From contig JAFPWQ010000272.1 in assembly GCA_017394925.1 (NCBI GenBank), forward strand, positions 1 through 17,532: a DNA stretch of 17,532 nucleotides, given 5' to 3'. This DNA comes from Synergistaceae bacterium. GTDB lineage: Bacteria; Synergistota; Synergistia; Synergistales; Aminobacteriaceae. The translations under genes were made by a program, and so were the position numbers. Below, piece by piece: positions 13,557 through 17,532 of this stretch. Each line of letters begins with the position of its first letter. The first letter of the stretch is position 1. Below the pieces are notes generated by a model that worked only from the letters and a program-made list of their open reading frames with translations, had not been told where the DNA came from and ran no database searches.

Positions 13557-15049
13557 GATAACGCCTCCCCTGCAAACTTATCGAATGCCGCTAATCCTTG
13601 TGCATTGCGCTTAAACACTCCGCTGTCAGTCAACACCTGCTTGAAGACATGTCCGACTTCATCACGTATCATTGAACGTACATTCTCTTCACCCGTCAGA
13701 CCTTCATGCTTCTTTCTGAGTGCTTCATACCATACTTCATGAGCATTAAGTTCATCGGGTAATCTCTCATGACCTTCAAGCCATTCATGATTTATGCGTT
13801 CAAGTGAATGTTTCAGTCTCGCCGGTAAGACTGCAAGACCCATAACCTCAATCAGGCCGATATTTTCCTTCTTGATGTGATGAACTTCTGAATGCGGATG
13901 AAATATTCCCAACGGGTGCTCTTCACTCGTGCGATTATTGCGCAGAACTAAATCAAGCTCGTATAGCTCATTCTTACGTCTGGCAATCGGTGTTATCGTG
14001 TTATGAGGCTCATTCTCTGAATACGCAAGGATATTTACGCTCTCATCTGTCCATTCACGCCACGCACTTAATATCTTATCCGCAAGTGATATTAACTTCT
14101 CAGGGTTCAATGACTGCAGTCTTATCGCTGACATCGGCCATGTGATTCTGCCCGCTTTGATTTCTGAATCATGAACATCGTACAGCTTCTCATACGGCGC
14201 ATTATCCATTGCGAACACATAACGCCCGCCCTGATAGTGGTCATGCGAGAGAATAGAGCCTCCGACAATGGGCAAATCTGCATTTGAACCAACGAAATAA
14301 TGCGGGAATTTCTCAATGAATGCGAAAAGATTTGCAAACGTCTCACGGGAAATTAACATCGGCACATGATTTTCATCAAGCACTATGCAATGTTCATTGT
14401 AATAACTGTACGGGGAATACTGGAAATACCATGTCTTACCGTTAAGCTCTACGGGTATTAATCTTATATTCTGTCTTGCAGGGTGTGCATGATTGCCGTA
14501 AAAGCCTTCGTTCTCTTTGCATAACAGGCACTTCGGATAACCTGTTGATTTTATTGCGCGGGCTTTGGCTATGTCTCTTGGGTCTTTTTCGGGCTTCGAC
14601 ATGTTGATTGTTATATCAAGCTCGCCGTATTCTGTTTGCGTCTTCCAGCAGATATTTTTCGCTGTGCGTTCTGACCTGATATAATTCGATGATACTCCCA
14701 GTGAATAAAAATAGTTCGTGGCATTCACTGGTGAAGTTTTCCTGAGTGATTCGAATTCACTAATCACATCTGAAGGTCTCGGCGTGAGTACTCCCATTAA
14801 TTTCGTGTCAAGCAAATCACGTTCCGTCTCCGTGTCCTCAATGAGATTATTCTCCGCTGACCAGTCTAATATACCTGATAATATGCTGTCGGGTGAGTTC
14901 CCGAATTCATGCTTTACGTCTTCGGGTTCAAATTCATTTACGCCTAGTACACCGATTAACATGTTCGATGCCCAGCGTTTATCCTGTTCCGTGATTAGTC
15001 CGTGATGTATGGCAAATGCTATCAGCTCATTGATTTTCCTGTTGAGCAT
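13553..15049 (-). CDS. galT: Galactose-1-phosphate uridylyltransferase, class II
   Basis: A 498-residue protein, much longer than the class I enzyme of about 350 residues and matching the GalT class II family of Firmicutes and related anaerobes. It exchanges UMP between UDP-glucose and galactose-1-phosphate in the Leloir pathway. Visible signatures are CLLCKENEGFYGN with the following HPARQNIRLIP, PYSYYNEHCIVL, and the active-site HDHYQGG at 269-275, where class II usually has HEHFQGG. HPHSEVHHIKKENIGLIEVMG lies further on. ATG 15049 follows AAGGGGG with 8-base spacing. That ribosome-binding site can pair with sequence just upstream (see the leader hairpin). No galK or galE is in the window. 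It is first in a sugar gene set with bglA, though it lies only 44 bases after the EAL gene and may be cotranscribed with it. Confidence 0.92.
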   Translation of the reverse strand: MLNRKINELIAFAIHHGLITEQDKRWASNMLIGVLGVNEFEPEDVKHEFGNSPDSILSGILDWSAENNLIEDTETERDLLDTKLMGVLTPRPSDVISEFESLRKTSPVNATNYFYSLGVSSNYIRSERTAKNICWKTQTEYGELDITINMSKPEKDPRDIAKARAIKSTGYPKCLLCKENEGFYGNHAHPARQNIRLIPVELNGKTWYFQYSPYSYYNEHCIVLDENHVPMLISRETFANLFAFIEKFPHYFVGSNADLPIVGGSILSHDHYQGGRYVFAMDNAPYEKLYDVHDSEIKAGRITWPMSAIRLQSLNPEKLISLADKILSAWREWTDESVNILAYSENEPHNTITPIARRKNELYELDLVLRNNRTSEEHPLGIFHPHSEVHHIKKENIGLIEVMGLAVLPARLKHSLERINHEWLEGHERLPDELNAHEVWYEALRKKHEGLTGEENVRSMIRDEVGHVFKQVLTDSGVFKRNAQGLAAFDKFAGEALS

Positions 15050-15054
15050 TGACT

Positions 15055-15092
15055 ATACCCCCTTGTCTATATGTCTGTATGGATAGGGGTAT
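15055..15092 (-). promoter_or_regulatory. Inverted repeat masking the galT ribosome-binding site
   Basis: On the - strand ATACCCC (15092-15086) is the exact reverse complement of GGGGTAT (15061-15055). A possible inner CTAT/ATAG helix lies between them. The downstream arm contains the galT Shine-Dalgarno (AAGGGGG, 15064-15058), so the folded leader would hide it. The start codon is 5 bases beyond the repeat. No T-run follows on this strand, so it is not an intrinsic terminator. It could be an mRNA switch or a DNA operator. Confidence 0.5.
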
Positions 15093-15093
15093 T

Positions 15094-16374
15094 TTAACAG
15101 AGTTTTATCGCTTCGACTTCCCTCCCTAATCTGAATATCTCTTCAAGTCTCATAGGACGACCGAAATAATAACCCTGAGCTTTGTCAAATCCGATTGACT
15201 GCAAATATTCTAACTGTTCGGCATTCTCTACTCCTTCTGCTAGTGCCTGCATTCCCATTAAGCGCGCCATTGACAGATTTGAACTGATGATATATTTCGC
15301 CTTGTCTGACTTGTTGATGTCAAAGCCGTGAAGAAATTTCATGTCGAATTTTATCGTGTCAAAATTATAGTCTTTCAGGACATTCAATGATGAATAGCCT
15401 GAACCGAAATCATCCATCCAGACCTGATAACCCATTGCCCTGAATTTTTCTATGCCGAGATTTAATACCGATGTCTCATCTTCATTTATGCTCTCTGTTA
15501 TCTCTATCCGTATCATACTTCGGGGTATACTGCTCATGTTCACAGCTGTTTCTACTTCATGAAAAATATTGCATAATTCAAAGTCTAAGCGCGATAAATT
15601 TATTGACACGGGAACTAAAGGCAAGTTTCTTTTCATGCGCAGTTTATAGTCATTGCAGACCTGACTTAATGCATATATATCGAGCTTGTGAATCTCACGG
15701 TATTTCTCAAGTGCAGGGACAAATTCAGCTGGTGAGATAAAACCTCTCTCAGGGTCATTCCAGCGGGTTAAGGCTTCCGTTTCGCAGATTTTGCCGTCTG
15801 ACAGTCTCACTATCGGCTGATATAACACCTGTATATATTTATTCTTCATGGCCATGTCCAACGTATCAAGAATATACTGCTGAAGTTCAAGTTTCCGGCT
15901 CATTCCATCGTGAAACATGCACGAGTTCACACTATGATTTTTGCGGATACTATCACAGGCAAGTTTGGCTCTGTCGCACGATGAACGTATATCTTCGTGT
16001 TCGGACGGGAAATATATTCCGGCTCTTAGTCTTAATGATACGTCCGAGTGATTTTCACATAAATACTGCTGTATCATCTCCGTGTTCATCTCAGCATTCG
16101 CCCAGTCAGTTAATACCACAAAATTATCATCCGAAAATCTCGCTGATATATTATCAGGGTATAAATCACGTGAAAATATTGTGCTGATTATTCCGGCCGT
16201 CTCTCTGAGTAAGTCATCGCCGCGTTCAAAGCCAAATCTCTCGTTGAACATCTTGAAATTGTCCAGATTTAACCAGACTACTGCAAGATTATTATGTGTG
16301 CATAAAATTTTTCCGGCCTGCTCATGAAATGATTTGCGCGTGAACAAGCCGGTTAATTCATCAAGTTCTGACAT
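15094..16374 (-). CDS. Cyclic-di-GMP phosphodiesterase (EAL) with degenerate GGDEF domain
   Basis: About 426 residues, soluble, with no sensor or membrane domain ahead of the catalytic parts. The N-terminal GGDEF-like domain begins directly with DELTGLFTRKSFHE and has SDDNF (82-86) where the active site should be, so it is probably not a cyclase but may bind GTP or dimerise. The EAL domain, about 170-420, is complete: EAL at 200-202, Asn259 in SINLSR, Glu291 in IEITES, DDFGSGYSSL from 321, IKFD with Lys342 and Asp344, AEGVE with Glu380/383, and Gln400 in AQGYYFGRP. It should hydrolyse c-di-GMP to pGpG. Residue numbers count from a TTG one codon upstream; the ATG at 16374 is preferred. It starts 6 bases after the PPC gene stop with no clear ribosome-binding site, suggesting coupled translation. 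Confidence 0.92.
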   Translation of the reverse strand: MSELDELTGLFTRKSFHEQAGKILCTHNNLAVVWLNLDNFKMFNERFGFERGDDLLRETAGIISTIFSRDLYPDNISARFSDDNFVVLTDWANAEMNTEMIQQYLCENHSDVSLRLRAGIYFPSEHEDIRSSCDRAKLACDSIRKNHSVNSCMFHDGMSRKLELQQYILDTLDMAMKNKYIQVLYQPIVRLSDGKICETEALTRWNDPERGFISPAEFVPALEKYREIHKLDIYALSQVCNDYKLRMKRNLPLVPVSINLSRLDFELCNIFHEVETAVNMSSIPRSMIRIEITESINEDETSVLNLGIEKFRAMGYQVWMDDFGSGYSSLNVLKDYNFDTIKFDMKFLHGFDINKSDKAKYIISSNLSMARLMGMQALAEGVENAEQLEYLQSIGFDKAQGYYFGRPMRLEEIFRLGREVEAIKLC

Positions 16375-16380
16375 CAATTA

Positions 16381-16824
16381 TCAGTTAATGAATTCAAACA
16401 GATTTAAGCCTATTTCATCATTGAATTTGCGTTCGACAACATAGCCGTTTGAATTCCCTTCTGAAAGGTCATAAACTATCATCTCGCATGTAGCACTCAC
16501 TGTTGCACTGTTCAGATGTCCGCCGAATACATGACCGTTTATGTCGCCTGCACTCATGTGAATATGCAGATAGACTTCGCCGTTCATGGTCGTAACTGTT
16601 CCCCATAAGCTTGTGATTTCAGCGTCAAACTGGAACCTGTTAGAGTGATACTTTTTCTCTTTCACGTCAAATAGTCCAACTGTGAAATCATTGACTGCTC
16701 CAAGTGCTTTAACTTCACCAAGCGTGATTTTCTCTGCCTCGCAAAATTTCTTAAGCGTACTCATTATCTCTTCGCCGCGGTCTATACGGACATAATATTT
16801 AGTTCCGAAACGTCTGAACTGCAT
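16381..16824 (-). CDS. PPC/DUF296 domain protein
   Basis: A 147-residue stand-alone PPC (plant and prokaryote conserved, DUF296) protein. Its opening, RRFGTKYYVRIDRGEEIMSTL, matches the family, as does the core GEVKALGAVNDFTVGLFD. The His-rich motif YLHIHMSAGDINGHVFGGHL at 85-104 holds His87, 89, 98 and 103, the probable metal site. Bacterial PPC proteins form trimers; their biochemical role is unknown, and the DNA-binding label comes from plant AT-hook fusions. A good ribosome-binding site (GGAGGG, 16836-16831) lies 6 bases before ATG 16824. It sits between the pilin-like gene, a 13-base gap, and the c-di-GMP phosphodiesterase, a 6-base gap, so the three are probably co-transcribed. Confidence 0.9.
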   Translation of the reverse strand: MQFRRFGTKYYVRIDRGEEIMSTLKKFCEAEKITLGEVKALGAVNDFTVGLFDVKEKKYHSNRFQFDAEITSLWGTVTTMNGEVYLHIHMSAGDINGHVFGGHLNSATVSATCEMIVYDLSEGNSNGYVVERKFNDEIGLNLFEFIN

Positions 16825-16837
16825 TTATTTCCCTCCG

Positions 16838-17491
16838 TTATTTTCGTTTTTCAGGATGATCTTCCAATGTTAATACCTGCATGAATACAAAATTTTCGCC
16901 GTTATAAGTTCTAGGCTGCTTGCCAACTTCATATAAAAGCAATCCTACTGATTTCGCACGACCCTTCAGTTTTTCCCTAAGCCTTATCTGATCCTTCTTC
17001 TTGTCATCTTCTGATATTCTGTACATAACATAAAGCCTGGTATTGGCATTACCCATGTACACGGAAAAACCTCCTGATTTGGAATAGAACTCACTGTAAT
17101 CATTCTTGTTTTTGGGATTCTTTCCCTTTACTCCGTTGTTCACCTGAAATCCATTGCTCATATATCTGAAAATTTCTTCCGGATGACTGTTCAAAAATGT
17201 GTGTATCTCATCCTTTCCGTTTAACTTGTAGCCGTTCTTTGTGCCGTCCGTTGCCCAGATCACCTTATCATAATTATCAAGATACCAGGCTGTTGCTGCC
17301 TTCTTCAATTGCGTCAGGTCGCTTATGATTTTTGTGGCCTTCGATGAATCTACAAACTCACTTGCTGCGAGCATCGTCATAGCCGATAATATTCCGATTA
17401 CTACTATCACTATCAGCAGTTCAACAAGGGTAAATCCTGGCTTACTGTGTGAATTTAATTCACATTTTTTTACTGAACGCCTGAACTGCAT
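16838..17491 (-). CDS. Type IV pilin / type II pseudopilin-like protein
   Basis: A 217-residue protein with the prepilin signature. A 19-residue basic leader ends in KPG, and peptidase cleavage before Phe20 would give the mature N-terminus FTLVELLIVIVVIGILSAM, with the conserved Glu at mature position 5. The hydrophobic helix spans about 20-45. The rest, about 170 residues, is hydrophilic and Lys/Asn-rich, with no other domain I recognise. It is larger than a typical GspG and has no visible Cys pair, so it may be a minor pilin or an adhesive pilin. An in-frame TGA just upstream fixes ATG 17491 as the earliest start, and no other start lies before the signature. AAAGGAGG at 17510-17503 is about 11 bases upstream. 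No assembly genes (ATPase, peptidase) are seen in the window. Confidence 0.9.
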   Translation of the reverse strand: MQFRRSVKKCELNSHSKPGFTLVELLIVIVVIGILSAMTMLAASEFVDSSKATKIISDLTQLKKAATAWYLDNYDKVIWATDGTKNGYKLNGKDEIHTFLNSHPEEIFRYMSNGFQVNNGVKGKNPKNKNDYSEFYSKSGGFSVYMGNANTRLYVMYRISEDDKKKDQIRLREKLKGRAKSVGLLLYEVGKQPRTYNGENFVFMQVLTLEDHPEKRK

Positions 17492-17502
17492 ATTTCATCT
17501 TT

Positions 17503-17510
17503 CCTCCTTT
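17503..17510 (-). promoter_or_regulatory. Strong Shine-Dalgarno ahead of the pilin-like gene
   Basis: AAAGGAGG on the - strand. It is 11 bases before the pilin ATG at 17491 and only 4 bases before an out-of-frame ATG at 17498 that opens a 12-codon ORF ending at 17460, overlapping the pilin start. The region to the window end (17511-17532) is A/T-rich; I see no gene there. Confidence 0.6.
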
Positions 17511-17532
17511 GATTTTAGCTTAAATCAAGAAC

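Noticed and set aside
15055..15092. Intrinsic terminator after the EAL gene
   Set aside because: The hairpin has no T-run on the - strand, and the repeat overlaps the galT ribosome-binding site, so regulation is likelier than termination.

Overview
This 17.5 kb window is gene-dense and low to moderate in GC by eye. It looks like part of the chromosome of a strictly anaerobic, fermentative bacterium. The pointers are an H2-linked [FeFe] hydrogenase next to a GltD/NuoF-type flavoprotein, a PTS sugar operon, a class II GalT, a short-type YidC and a rapZ-yvcK pair. The mix fits a gut Synergistota or a Firmicutes-like anaerobe. Synergistota is my tentative guess; no rRNA or other decisive marker is present. 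No mobile elements, CRISPR arrays, tRNAs or rRNAs were seen.

Left end, 1-1751, + strand: the 3' end of a phosphonate-biosynthesis cluster. It holds a 5'-truncated iron-type alcohol dehydrogenase, probably phosphonoacetaldehyde reductase, followed by phosphonopyruvate decarboxylase. The decarboxylase meets yvcK tail to tail, and their stop codons overlap.

1748-3688, - strand: rapZ then yvcK, joined TAA-ATG with no gap. They link cell-envelope precursor and carbon control. A divergent promoter region (3689-3790) separates them from the + strand operon rpmH-rnpA-yidD-yidC-jag (3791-6140). That operon covers ribosomal protein L34, the RNase P protein, membrane-protein insertion and an RNA-binding Jag/KhpB protein. 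It is extremely compact, with several overlapping genes, and ends at a probable bidirectional terminator near 6161-6203.

6206-9777, - strand: a two-gene redox operon. A fused NuoF-Fe-S/GltD-type NAD(P)-FAD oxidoreductase is translationally coupled to a complete NuoG-like [FeFe] hydrogenase. It has its own promoter, and a strong terminator of the preceding operon lies just upstream.

9914-17491, - strand: a run of seven co-directional genes. First come a type IV pilin-like protein, a PPC/DUF296 protein and a c-di-GMP phosphodiesterase with a degenerate GGDEF domain. Then follow class II galactose-1-phosphate uridylyltransferase, GH1 6-phospho-beta-glucosidase, an orphan Phd/YefM antitoxin-like protein and a beta-glucoside PTS EIIBCA. 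A hairpin that could mask the galT ribosome-binding site sits between the signalling and the sugar genes. The sugar part would import and phosphorylate a beta-glucoside, cleave it, and handle galactose-1-phosphate. Most features have standard families. The more unusual points are the lone antitoxin inside a sugar operon, the galT leader hairpin, the GltD/NuoF fusion paired with HydA, the pilin-PPC-EAL triad and the 12-nt repeat at the start of jag.
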